Positions 38,601 to 53,600 of a DNA stretch of 64,000 nt are shown here, piece by piece. The DNA is taken from NCBI GenBank assembly GCA_005281725.1, contig SSBO01000003.1, positions 9,385,667 through 9,449,666 on the forward strand, given 5' to 3'. The notes under the pieces were generated by a model, which saw only the letters and a program-made list of their open reading frames with translations, made no database searches and had not been told where the DNA came from. Origin of the DNA: Wuchereria bancrofti. Its lineage: Eukaryota; Nematoda; Chromadorea; Rhabditida; Onchocercidae. The position numbers and the translations under genes were made by a program. Every line of letters begins with the position of its first letter. The stretch's first letter is position 1.

Positions 38601-41600
38601 TCATCCTTTTTTGCTAATTAATTAATTAGTTTTGAAATCATTTTTTTTTTGTTTCAAACTATTAAAATTTTGTTGCTATTTATAAAAAGTAAAATACTAT
38701 TTAACAAAATGATTACTTTCAAATAAAGTTCTATTTAATAAAATAATTACTTTTAAATAAGGTAGTATTTAAAAAATGATTACTTTTAAGTAAAGTAGTA
38801 TTTAACAAAATGATTACTTTTAAGTAAAGTAGTATTTAACAAAGTAATTACTTTTAAGTAAAGTAGTATTTAACAAAATGATTATATTCTTCCTCCTTCC
38901 TCTTTTAATAGAAATGGACTGAAATTTTTAAAATATCCCGGAACGAAGATGTAGAAGAAAAAAGGAATTGCTTAATTTGCATTTTTGTACCATTTAAATA
39001 GATAGGTGTGCTGTGGATGAGTAATAGGAATGAACTATTTGATAGGAGAGAGAGGGAGAGGGAGAGGGGGAGGGAGAGAAAAAAATGGAATGAAAAAAAA
39101 ATGAAAAAAAAAAAGAGAGAATCAATTATGAGCAAATAATTCGAAAAGGAATGATAGATACCAATCGGCTCATCAATTCTTTCAAAAATCTAACAAAAAT
39201 ATTCGGCCTAATTTTTTTTTTAAGACAAAATTTAACATTTAAATAAATTGTTATCCCAATGAATGCAAAATTGTATACTACCCTTATTGTTTCAGATCTA
39301 TTTAACATTTAAATTTAATATTTAAATAAATTGTTATCCAAATAAATGCAAAATTATACATTATCCTTATTGTTTCAGATATATTTAACATTTAAATTTA
39401 ACATTTAAATAAATTGTTATCCAAATAAATGCAAAATTGCATATCATTCTTATTGTCTCACATATCTATCATTAAGCTTATTTTTTGCCATATTCAAGTT
39501 TAAATATTATTTCCTTGTCCAAACAAAAAGTTAACCCATTTAATGTTGTATAAAATTAAAAAAAAAGCAAATTAGACCATAATTAATATTCCAATCATCC
39601 ATTTAAATTTATACTAATCGTAAAGATTGTAGAAGCATTTATCATCGTTAAATAAAATTAAAACACTAACATTTATAGCATTCAATTTAAAAAAAAAGTG
39701 ATTTAAAAATTCGGTAATAAACTTTTAAAATTGCAATTAATTCATAAATGCATATTTTGTGATAATTTTATTTAAACTTAAATTAATCGCAGAATTACAA
39801 CTGAAATTGTATGCATAAATTGAATAATCCAATTTTTTGTTTTATGATAATTTTATTTAAATTTAAATTATCTTACATCACATGTTTTAAGATGAAATTA
39901 AACAATTATTTCAAAGTGAATAACATATTTTATTGTCCTATTTTATTTTAGTAAAACATTTTCAAGATAAAATTGAGGAATTTATTAAGAGAGACAAATT
40001 ATACGATAATTCGGTGACAAACATATATGATGCAAAATTTTTTTTTGAAGTTCAATCCAATTAGATATTTAATATTTCTATATTTCTTAAATTTTTCTTA
40101 CTTTTGCCATCATTAACATTTGCAATTTGTTGTTTAAATTTTGAAAAAGTTGTGAAAATTGATGGAAGAAGTCATAAAATGCTGTGACAATTGATGGGTA
40201 AGTGGGTACTCCTGGGAAATTTACACATAATTAAAATAAAAGTCTCTTGAAAGGCTATCATTTAACTGTTTGATGGCATTTTTATGGGTAAAATTAAAGG
40301 ATAGGTTAGAATACTGTGAGATTATATTATTAATCAAAATATAAATTGAGTAATTTATATAGTTGTCTATTGAAGATAAATAAATAGAAAGACGAAAAAT
40401 AATAAATTTCATATTAAGATCAATTTTAATAAAATATTTTCATCATTTAAAAATTTTCACTATTACTAATTTTGAAAAATTCAATAAAACTTGAAAAAAT
40501 TTTTTGACATAATTGAAGTAAATTTAATTAAATTTTCCCTAAGAAATTTTAAAAATTATATTACCAAGCATTTAAGATGTCATACAATTTACTCAGAATT
40601 TAAATTTATAGAATTAGAAATGCATTTTTTTTTTTGAATCATTCAATTTCATTGCTCAATAAATTAGAATTTAAAACTTTAAAATTGTATTTCTTGATTA
40701 TTTACAATTCCCTGGAATCTTCTCATCATTTAAATTTTTTTTTCTTATATTTGTAAATATATTTGAAGTAAACAGAGAGAGAGAGAGAGGGAGAGAGAGA
40801 ATGCACCATTACTAATTGATGATTTAGGTGTAATAAATGCTACCCATTACAATCATCACTGTTTTATATTAATTTCAATGATATGAGAAAGAGATTTGAT
40901 AGATTTAACAATGAAAAAGCAATATTATCTCAATCAATGATAAACTGCTTACCCGAGGGGAAAGTAAGATGAACATTTTTATTGCTTTTTTTGCCCATTT
41001 ATTTCACCCAAATATATCTCTTTCAAGGTTTGATAAAAAGAAATTAAATTAAAATTAAATTTCATCTTTTGATATAATCATCCAAAATTAGATTAAAATA
41101 TATCACATGAATTAAAATAGATAGATTATACCGAAGACAGAAAAAAAGTATTCTTTAGAGAGGGAGAGGGAGAGAGAGGGAGAGGGAGAGAGAAATGAAA
41201 ATTGTAAGATTTTAATTGTAGTAAAATTGTAATAAATTTAAGATTATCGGTGTATGTTTATTGACATAAAAGAGATACGATTTTCACTCATTAATTATGC
41301 AATTCGTTTAGTAGTGTTTAAATATGAATGACAAAGCCGCCGCCGGCGTCACCGCCACCGCCGCTGCGGTATCACTTAAAAATGGTATCAATCTTTTTCA
41401 GAAATTTATTACAATTAGCAGATAGTATATTGCTTTTTTTTCCTTTCTTCTTTTATGACTTCATTAGCGTCTTAATGTGAGAAATTGCATCATAATTTAT
41501 CTCGTATGACCTTTAACCCCTTATCAATGTTACTTTTTGCTTCGTATAGAATTGATAAAGTTACAAAAAAATGCAGTGACTTACATGTTATTTAAAATTT

Positions 41601-44600
41601 ATTGAAATGATTGAATATAAGTAACAATTAATAGTTTGTTAACTGTAGTAAATTTTTGATAGTAAACATTTCATGGAGTAAAATTATACTTAAAATACTT
41701 TGTAATTTTTGATTTAAAATACTTTGGTTGTATTTGATAGTAAACATTCCATCATAGAGTAAAAAATAATATATACTTCAAAATACCAAAGTATTTTTAG
41801 TTGGTGATTTTTAGTAGTAAATATTTCATAGAGTAAAATAATATATTTTTTTAAAGTAAGAACCATACATAATACCATAACAGTCATTTACAATAAATCA
41901 ATTTATAATTAAATATTACAATATTGAAAATTTTTTTCAAATATATAAAATTTACAAATGAAAATCAAATGTATAAAATTGAATTTTCATATAGACATGC
42001 ATATGTAAAGTAAATGAATAATTGCTATTATGCATAGATATTAGTATAATTTAATTTTTCATCTCTTTATTTAAAAAAAAAGTGAAATTTCAATTTTTCT
42101 AGAAGCTTTTTTTTAAATTTTTGTTTCATTTTCCAAAAATCTTTTTTTTTTTCTATTTAAAAAAATTACGAAGTTTTTTTCTTTTTTTTTTTGTTTCCAC
42201 AAAAATATTTTAAGATTGAATATTTGGCATATTCATATGAAGCAATAGTCCCAGTTCAGTAATAAAATACTTCGTGACGAGCGGTGTTAGCTGACTTTTT
42301 TTTTTTTTTTTTTTTGTTTTTTGACACTTTCCCAAAATATAAACAAACGATAAATAACCATACCAAAAAAAAAAAAAAAAAAAAAGCAAATATTTTCAAT
42401 TGTAAATTGAATTTTTTTTTTGCTCATAATATTTCATTTTCCTGAAAAACGAACAAATTTCATAAAAGAATTTAAGAGGGCAAAGAAGTTGCTTCTTTTT
42501 CTCTCTCTCTCTCTCTCTCTTAGATAATTCCCAATGGATTTAAGTAATGGAATTTGATGTTGCCGCTTTTTGTTTGACCCTGATGAACTCACCAGTTTCC
42601 CGCACTTTGTTTATTCTCTTTCTCTTGGGAAATGTAAAAATGAGTCAGTAAATTTTCAGACTATTTCTCATCAATCAAATATTCTTTATTTCATCTTTTG
42701 AAATCTTCAAAATCAAGCAAACGAGTTTTTGTTAAAAACTATTAGCAAATTTATTTTATTTTTTATATATATATTTTTTTTTGCCCTTTAGTATTCCTTT
42801 CATCAAATATACAATAAAAATTTTTGGGAAGAAAAGATTTTTCATTATTAAATTTAAATTTATATCTTTTATAATTTGAATTTTTTTTTTTTTTTTGTAA
42901 AATTCATTGAAACAGCAAACATTGAGTTTATCGGTTTTCAAAATTCAAAATTTTTTAATTTTCAAATGTATCAAAAAAAAAATAAAGAAATAATTTAATG
43001 TTAAAATTTGATTGAAAAATAGACGGCTGATTATTTCGAAAACAAACATGATAGAATTTAACGAAAATCTAAAAAATATTATAATGCAAAAAAAACTCAA
43101 AAAAATGATAATTTTTTAAAATCGAATTTTTTCCATAAAATTTATGAAATATCTTCAAATATACATGCAATATGATATAAAATTTGCATATACAAATGAA
43201 TTTTTCAAAAATTTGCTTCCTACTTTTTTTTTTTTGTTGTCCTACGGTATTCGTAAATCATTCATTCATTCATGTTTTCTAATTTTTTTTTTTTTTTTCA
43301 AAACAATTTTTATGTGTTGCAAAATTGTCAATGTATGTAGTATCTTTGTTAGATAATATTATTGTTGAACGGATACGGATATACGCTTCGTTACATTTCA
43401 ATATGCAAATTAAAAAAAAAAAAAAAAAAACGATTTGAGGAAATCAAGGAAAGCGAGCGAAGATATCAACATTAATGAATTTTTGTCAAATATTTCGAAA
43501 AAAAAGAGAAAAAAAGGACACCAATAACCTTCCCGTTCAAAATACAGTTTAATTTAAAAAAAGAAAGAATAAAAACGAAAGAGATAGAATTATTAACTAG
43601 TTAGAAATTTAAAATTGTTTAAAATTATCAAATTAAAATTAAACATATTATTCGTCCTTTTTTATTTTTATAAAATGATAATAATTTGTGGAAATATCAA
43701 ATAGTAATTGAATGTATTTCCGCATAATGCTAACAAAAAATGATAAATGATAGTAATGATAAATTCAAAATAACTTTTATCTTATTTCAAATATAATTAT
43801 TAATTGAAAATATTATTTAATTTTAAAACTAATTGCAGTAAATTTCAAATAGTAGCGCATGTAATTAATTTGAATAATAATTAAATGACTCTTAATTAAT
43901 TAATATGAAAAATGATTAAATGAGGTTGTAAAATGTGCGAAATATTGCGTTTGATGTGCTCCTACTATTACTGATTGATATCTCAATTTATGCTTACCTA
44001 TCATTGACCTTTGACATTCTCGCTTGTAAGTATTCTATAATATAACATTTCGAAAATAAAAATACAAACATGATGGATGTGAAAAAAATTGAATGTAAAA
44101 GTAAACAAAGTTTTCGAAAAAAAAAATTTTTAAATTTAAAAATTCATTCATATATTATTTACAAAAGTAATTGGAGTTCCTATCAGGCAGAAATATCTAT
44201 TAATTATGCTGAATTTTAATTAATTATTTTATTCATTTAATAAATTTCATTAGACATGTTTATTCATTAATGTTTCGCACTGTTTTTTTTTTTTTTCATT
44301 GGCAAGAATTTGTGAAATAAAAACAACGGTTACAAAAGTGTTCTTAAGTCGAAAATTTAAATTTAAAAATTTTAAACTTGAAAGACACGGCTTTTCAGCA
44401 GAATTAAAGTGACGAATTCAAAAACAAGTACAAATTGCTACTGTATTCAAATTTAATTTTGATATTAAAAATTAATTTTATACATAAATTTAAGCATCAT
44501 GCAGTTCGCATCAATTTTTTTGTAATTTAAACAGCGAAATAAATTTAAATCCGGTTAAAATTACGTACTAGTTGTAAGGTTGGAAAATTGAAAATTTTCA

Positions 44601-47600
44601 ACATGAAAAATTTATCTTGAGTTTACCATTGATATTTTTATCAATATAAACTTAAATTTTGGAAGAAGGACAAATAGAATTAATAAATTGAAAAATTATC
44701 TTTTCAATTTTCACTATTCAGCAAAAAAAAAAAAGAAGAAAAAAAGTAGGAAAAAGCAAGGATTAATTATTTTTATGTAATTATTCAATATTTAATTATT
44801 AATTTTTATTTTGCAGTATAATAGTTTTGAGATATAAATATATCATAAATTTTTGTAGAGACAGGTGCGATTTACCTTTTCTAAATGATCCGACCTCATT
44901 TATTGGTCTGTTTTTCCTGATAACAAAACGGCGCATATGTCATCAGTAATAAACTAATTTATTATCCTGAATTTGTTTTGTTCATTTTCTCTCTCCCTCC
45001 CTCTCTCTCCCTCTCTCTTGTAATTCATCGATAAACCAGAGAGAAGCGATATAGGTAGTAGTTTTGTTGGTGCAAGATATGATGTAATCCTGGTACCACC
45101 ACTTATCACCTGCTTCTTTTTTTAATTCATTACAAAATATAGCACTTCACATTGGCTTAACAAAAAAAAAAAAAAAAAATTTTTTTTTTTTTAAACATAT
45201 TTTACTTAAATTTATTCAAATCAAAATTTTAATACAATTAATTAAATTGTCCTAAATATATTTTAAAAACATTTCATTAAGTAAACAAAATAAAATAAAA
45301 TGAATAGTTATTACTAGACAATCTATTTAGTAAATAAATAAAATCTAAAAATCAAAAAATAAAAATAAAACAAGAAAAAATAAGATTTGAAATAAATTTT
45401 ACTAAAAATTAACCATACGAAATATTTTTCATAATTTATTTCATAAGTTTACAGTTTTGTTCAAATATTTTTATTTAAGCATTTATGGAAATTTCAATTA
45501 TTTAATGGTTTCAAATTTAATCTACCCAATTATTTCAAATTTAACTTATATTAACTGATCATATTAGGATAATACGAATTAATATTATCTCTTGAAAATG
45601 ACACGTAACACGTGTTACTTATTATATTACATTAACTTATTCAATTATTCAAATTTAACTTGTATTAATTGATGATATTAGGATCTCTTGAAAATGACAC
45701 GTAACACGTATTACTTACTATTATTGCATTATCTTATTCAATTATTCAAATTTAACATATATTAATTGATGATATTAGGATCTCTTGAAAATGACACGTA
45801 ACACGTGTTACTTACTATTATTGCATTATCTTATTCAATTATTCAAATTTAACATATATTAATTGATGATATTAGTATATTATGAATTAATAATCTCTTA
45901 AAAATGACACGTAACACGTATTACTTACTATTATTGCATTATCTTATTCAATTATTCAAATTTAATATATATTAATTGATGATATTAGTATATTATGAAT
46001 TAATAATCTCTTAAAAATGACACGTAACACGTGTTACTTACTATATTACATTGTTTACTTCCTAAATAAGAAAACTGTCAATCCTCTCTTCTTTGACCAC
46101 TTGCTAAGAGCAATAACTAATACTCGATGACCCTCCACTCATCCCTTTAAACCCCCCTCGGAGAGGAAAGTAAATTCTTGAGTAGTAACAGTAGCAGAAT
46201 TTATCACCTTTTCTTCTTTCCCTCTCTCTCTCCCTTCTTTCTTTTTCCCTCTCTCTCTCTCTCTTTTATTGTATGATATAATATACAACCATTATATAGA
46301 AAGAAGATGAATAGCTGATATTAATAGAAGGTTAAGTATCATCAGTTCATGTGAGAAAATTTTATTATAAAAGATAGAAGAATTACATTTTCGCCATATC
46401 TTTTCATCTTATAAATAAAATTTAAATTTTATTAAATAGAAATATCAAAATATCGGTTGATTTATACATTAATATTAGCTGTAATCAATTTAAAAATTGC
46501 TTCAAATAATAATCATTTTTAAAATAACAAACTTAAGTAAATAAAATTTTCTTACTAAAGTAAATTTTATTATTAGGCTTATTTACTTACTGAAGTAAAT
46601 AAACCTAATAATTATTCAATTAATCTTTTTGTTTTTTTTGATTTAGATTATCAAGTTTTTTTGATTAAAAATAATCAATATGTTATTAAATTACTGGGGT
46701 AATTTTTATCATATCATTATCATTAAAAAAAAAGGAATTATCCAAATTATTTTGTTTTTTTAGTCAAAATTCGAACACTTATGTTAATTAAATTAGCAAA
46801 AATTTTATAAAACAATAAAATTCTCCGCAATTTTTTCAAATTTTTCGTTATTTTTTTGAAAAAATCTTAACGATTTCTTTTTTTCTTTCTAATTCTCTTA
46901 TAGAGTTTAATTTTTGATTAAATTTTTATATTAATGAATATAATAATGGATAATTTTGTTTCAGAAAACATTTTATGTCAGCGTTTTCTTTTTTTTTAAA
47001 TTAACCAAAAATGAAGAGAATGACGTACATATTGAATAAATAAAATGTTTCAACAAAAATCTCTTTTTACAAACTTTTCTCTCTCTCTCTCTTTGGCTCT
47101 CTCTCTCCTATTTTTTCCTAAAAAGCTTTATGGGAATGGAATGAAATTGTTGATAAAACTCCCAAGCTAAATTTCTTTTTTTTTGCTTTTTATTTTGCAT
47201 CCAAAATTTCAGTGTAAATTTAGTTTTATAAAAATAAAACAAAAAAAAAAGAGAAAAAAGTTAGGAAATAAAAGGAAAATTAAAATTTGAAGCAAACTTC
47301 GCTTTTTTTCTGTTTTCTACTGTAACTGATTATTTTTAAATCAAATTCTTAGTTAATTGAAATTTAAAAAATAAAAATTATAATACAATCAATCATTCCT
47401 TTCTTTTTCCATCTTCTTTAAATCAGTTCTCTCATTTATTATATTAACCTATATTTAATTCAAATTAAAAAAANTTTTTTTTTGTTTACTTAATGTTAAT
47501 TTTAAAATATTTTATCATATTCCACAAATTACAAATGAAATAAGACAAACATAGTTTAAATTAAATTTTTACTGATTCGTAATTGAAAAAATATTATCCA

Positions 47601-50600
47601 TTTTCTAGAAGCATAACTTTTAACTTTTTACTTTAAACTTACTTCAAACCAGTTCACTTCATCTTTTTTCTTAATCTTTAAATTTTCTTTCTTTAAAAAA
47701 AAAAACAATCTCCGAAATAATTACAATAATTTCATTATGCATTCATACAACTATCTAAATTTATTCTTCAAAACTTTTTTTCTCCTTCTTTTCTTCGGAC
47801 TTTTTTTTGGCTTATTTTTTTTTTTAAATTATATTTTATAAAAAAAGAAAATTATTGTTGAATCGATTCCATTCGGTCTAGCTATGATTGTCAACAAATT
47901 AAAGTCATATGTCCTTATTGCGATCGGAAATATTTCTCTCTTTTTTTTTTTCTTCATTTTATGAAAAATTTTGCCTTCTATGGAATTTGTACACATTTGC
48001 TGAGACAGACGAATATGAAACAGGAAAAAAAAACGGAAAACCGAAAACGTAAAATTAGACAAATGCAAGAAAAAAAAAATTTACCTGTATACTAAAATAA
48101 AATGTAATGACAATTACTTTTATTTTAAGTAAAAATACTTTTGAAAGTAATAATAATAATAAATATTGAAACGAAAGAACTCATCAAATAATCAAATTTG
48201 ATAATATCAATGATTTAAAAAAAATGTATCAATGATTTAAAGGAAAAAAGTGATATATTAAAAAAATATATCAATGATTTAAAAAAAAAAGTGGTATACT
48301 AAAAATAAAGTGATTTTTTTAACTTTTATATTTCACTATTACTTGTTTAATTTATTGAATATTAACTATATTGTACATATTTTATTAGATAATTTCAAAT
48401 TTTCAATGAAATAATTGTGTCTAATTAAATACATTAACTCAAAACTTCACATTGCTTTTGTATTAGCATTCTTTTCTTATCAGTATATACCATTTCTTAT
48501 CTTAACTTATCATTTCATTATTATTACTTATTTTATTTATGGAACATTAACCACACATACATATTTTAAATAATTTCAAATTTCCAATGAAATAATTACT
48601 TATTTTATTTATTAGGTATTAACAATATATAAGTATTTGAAGTAATTTCAAATTTTCAATGAACTATTATTACTTATTTTATTTATTGGACTATATTTTG
48701 AATATATTAACTCAAAGACTATATTTGAATATATTAACTCAAACAGACTATATCAATAGTCTCTATATTAATTCAAAAATTCACATTCTTTTATACTAGC
48801 ATTTGTTTATTATCAATATATCGACAGTTTATCATCGTTTATCACTATTATTATCAGTACATACCTTTATCATGCATTACTTTTGCCTTTTTAAAATTAA
48901 ACATAAAATATTCCTAAAGTTATACTTTCACTTCATGTAAATAAAATCCCGTCTAATACGGAGAAAGGATGATAAGTAAAGGATGCAAATAAGTTTAGAT
49001 GGAATTGTTTGTATATAATACTTTCTTATTTGCGATATGCTTATGCTAATTAGCATGCAAAAAAAAAAAAAAAAGAGAAAAAGAAAAAAGAAAGAAAGAA
49101 AAAAAAAGTGTTTAGCATTTTTAGTTTTATACTGATCCTTCTTCTATATAACACTTTATGTGTTACCTATTATTATTTATTTATTTATCGAAGAGATATT
49201 TTTATGCTTCTATGTAAATTAGCCAATATTAAATGTCGCTATCTCTTCGTCTATCTTTTTTTAGGCTTATTTGAATTTAATCATATGAATTACTATTAAT
49301 ATTTACACAGTAATAAATAAGAAAAATCAAAATTATATGCTTATTTTGATTATTTTACAAATTGTACGATTTAACAGAAAATGATAAGGAAAATTACCAA
49401 AAGTTATATTTGAAGAAATGGAAGAAAAAAGAAAACATTTGAAGTATTAATACTAATAAAGTTAATAAAATGATAATTTCTCTTTCTTTTTTTTTATTTT
49501 TATTCATGCTATTACTTGAAAAAATTCGATAAATAATAGTTTAATAGCATTTTAAATGTGAAATTTAAATTATCTCATATATAATTACATAAATTTCATT
49601 GATAATGTATACTCTAAATTGATAAATTTCATAAAATAAACAACAAAAAAAAATATTTAAACATAAATTTATTCCATCTATTTTATAGTATTAATGATTG
49701 ATTAATGCTTAGAAATGAAGATGATTATGCATGATTCTTTCTACTATAAGCAAATATGTCATCAAAAAAATGGCAGATGCAGTCGGTATTTCATATCTTC
49801 AAAGAAAAATGAAAAGAGAGAGAGAGAGGGAGAGAGAGAGGGAGTTAACAATCCTCTTTACTCTTTCTTCTTCAATAGTAAACTAATTAAATTAAGGATG
49901 AAATGAAATGAAAGAAAAAGACACATACTAATGAGATTTAATATCGCGTAACAAATTTTTCTCCATAAAAGATTTGCTTCATCAAACCGCAAAAATATGC
50001 AAAAAGAAAAAAAAAAAAAGAAAAATTGAGCCGCTCTCTCTCTCTCTCTTCAAAATCTGAAAAGCAGGTTGATTTTGATGTATACGTATCATGTCTAAGT
50101 ACCATGACGTAACGTTATCCGGTACGTGTAGTTATATTTTAAGAGAGAAAGCGGAAAATAAAAAAGAAAGAATGAAAGATCAATTCATTGAAGCGAATAG
50201 CTTTTTTTTTCATCCACTTAAAGTGGAAAATCTTAACAAAGCGGCAAAAAAAGCTTCATCTAAAATTTGAATAAATAACTTAAAAATGTTACTTAACTTG
50301 GATCATTTATAAGTATGCATATCCTCTTTTTGATTATAATATAAATCATACTTATAAAATACTTGGATGTATTATTTTTTATATCTGATTAAATGAATAA
50401 TTCATTTCTTGTGAATATATCAATTTATATAATTTTTATGAAATATAAAGTAAAATTTTATAATATATTATTGTTATGAAGGAAGCAGATATGATATATT
50501 ATTAAATTTTTGTTAATTTTTCTCTATATTGAATAATTTATCAATGAAAATGAAAAATCCCTGAAAATTTTAGCTTCAATTCAAATTTATTCAAACAATT

Positions 50601-53600
50601 AGCAATCAGTCAACAATTTCCGATCAGTTCTAAACAGCATATCCTAAATATTAAATGGCATAACCCATAAAATGTTGTTGTCTACATTTGTGTACAATTT
50701 GTTATATTTGTTTGGCTACAGTAATCAACCATTTCATCGCTCTTCTCATTTCTCTTTCTCTCTCTCTTTCCCTCTTCCTCTCTTTATCTCTCTCATTTAT
50801 TCCCTCTCTCTTCTCTCTCTTTTAACTCGTTTTCTTTTTGATGGAGCAATTATTACAATCCTATAATCTCAACAAGGTTGACAAATTATAATTATATTTT
50901 ATATACAATCAAATATTCACAATTTTATTTCAGTTATTTGAAAATTTTTAAATGATTTCAAAAATAAAATATTTCATCATTCAAATTTTTTTTATAACAA
51001 ATCTAATATATAACAGCAATAAACCTGAACTATCACTAAATGAAAGGAAATAAGATAAATAACAAAATATACCCGCAAACTAATACATCAATGAATAATT
51101 TTTATTTTTAAAAAGTAATTTAAAAAAAAAAATTAGATAACAATCATTAATAATACTTTTTCTAAATTATTTTTCATTCCTAAAAATTTCACCACAATTA
51201 AATATTTGAATTTAAACAGTATACAATAACTAAAATTTACATTCTCACTTCCTCAAACTAGAAAAAAATTACCCTTAAAAATTTACCTCAAATATTGAGC
51301 AATTTAGGAGTGATAATTATTTTGAAATAATATGGGCAAATTACAAATACCATTCCCAAAAACTATGGGAAAATTAAATCAATAAAATGCAAATTGATTG
51401 ATTATTATCTTGCAACAACATCTATCACTTTCACAATGCAAAAATTTTTCGTTATACATATACATGCGTGCATGCGTGCATGCATGCATGCATGCACGCA
51501 TGTATATGCAATTTCAATCAATCGTATTTCATTGCTTTTATCGCTTCTTTAAAAAATACCCATTCACCTTTTGACCTGATAAATTGAATACAGTATGAAA
51601 ATGTAAAACAAATAAAATATTCACCAATGATCTATTCCCATATTTTCCGGATTAATCAATTTAAGTCATTTCATCAAAGCTTTCCGCAAAGCATTCCTAA
51701 TTACCGTATCATTCATCTATACTATTTCGATAAATTTTTAATCATACATTTAAAAAAGTATCATATTACTTAATTTAAATAGAAGAAAATAATTTACTAT
51801 TGATAAAAATTCATTTGCCTGAAAAAAAAAATACATTTTTAAATTTTATAATTTTGATAAAAAAAAAATATAAATAATAATCAGTTCCTTATCAATTACT
51901 TCTTCCCTTAATTGCAAAAAGAAAAAGAACAATTTTCTTTATCTAATAATTTCATTTTTTTTCTTCTTTTTTTTTTTTGAAATCAATAACATTACAATCC
52001 TAATATGTGTGTGATATACAAACGTTTAATTTTTCTTCTAAAATGATCGAAAAGCGGGTAAAATTGAAATGAATAAAATCGGGAAAGGAAATAAAAATTG
52101 GCAAAATTGATTGCATTTTGCATTTTTCTTTTCTTTTTTTCTCTAGTTGGTATCATGTTGTGCATGCGACTTAATGAAAACAAAAAAAAAAAAAAAACAA
52201 AACCAGCCGGAAAATTTGTACTTTCTTTGACACAAACAACAAAAATATAAAAAAAAAAGAGAGGAATGATAGTTTTTCTCTCTTTCCTTCTCTCTTTCTC
52301 TCTTGCTTTCTTTTTTTTTTAATCCTTTCTTTTTAGCGTGGGAATGGAGTAAATTAAATAAAGATAGTCAGATAAGTCAAAAAAAAAAAAAAAGAAATGC
52401 AACGAATGATATTGGAATAATTTACACTTTAAAATGTTTTGTCTATTTCAAATTTAATAGTAGCATCAAAACATTTCATTTTCTCTTATTCCTCTTCTGA
52501 TTAGCTATTATTGAAATGACTTGAAATATAAATGTAAAATTTTGGGAAATGAATTAAATTATAATGAACCAAATTGAGTATTTCATCCAAATATAAACTT
52601 TTAAATTAAATTCGAAAATTTTTTTATCTTAAAATATAGATGTAACTAGAGAAGTGTTTAACCTTTGTAATATTTTTAGAAAGAAAAAAAAAAGGACGAA
52701 AGAAGGAAATTGTTCACTTATAATTTTATTACTACTCATGAAGATTTTAATTTAAATCTATCCAATTTAAATTGTTTAATTTTTAAAATAAAACTTTAAT
52801 TAAATTGAAACAAAAAATGATGCTAATGAAAATAATGAAATTACTATTTTGACCAATTAAAAAAAAAATACTATTTCTGAATTTAAATTTTATAATTGTC
52901 AAATAGCAATTTTTATCAAATAGCAATTTTACCTTTGACCTTTAAGGGAATTTCTCATTTTGCAATGGATTCTTACGCAATATAATCTCTACTACTACTA
53001 TTTAGCAATTTCTATTGTTCAATAAATTTTCACAGCCGTAAACTTGATATTATTCAAAAAAAAAAAAAAAAGTAACAGCAATATATCTGATCTATGGATG
53101 ACCTAAAATAAATAAAGCACTGTAGTGCGAGCGGATCGGTTCACCAGAAAGAATGAATGAAATGAAAGCTTACCGATCCAATTCAAAAGAATCCAATTCA
53201 GTTTAGTATTTCTAATTTGAAAATTATCGGTATTTACACAGAAAGATTTTATCCGAAAATTAAAGCCAATAACAGATAAAAATATGCCTTAAACTGATAT
53301 ATGGGAAAAAAAACTGGTTTTTATTGGATTAGAATAGATGAAGAAAAGAACAAAAGAATTTGTCATACAATAGTTGACGGGCGGCAGATGAGATGATGAT
53401 GATAATACATAAAGTTAATTGCGGTATGAGAAAATTACTTATGCACCAGAAGTAATACAATTCATCCGTAATAATTGAATTTTTTTTTTTTTTTTTTGAA
53501 AAACTAAATTTTAAGTCTTTATAAGTTTTCTAAAAATATAACATGAAAGGAAAAAATTGAAATTTAAATATAACATGAAAGAAAAGAAATTGAAATTTTA

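Noticed and set aside
53168..53230. Small minus-strand exon ending in ATCG before GTAAGC
   Set aside because: The only frame compatible with the neighbouring exons of the RNF220-like gene contains a TGA.
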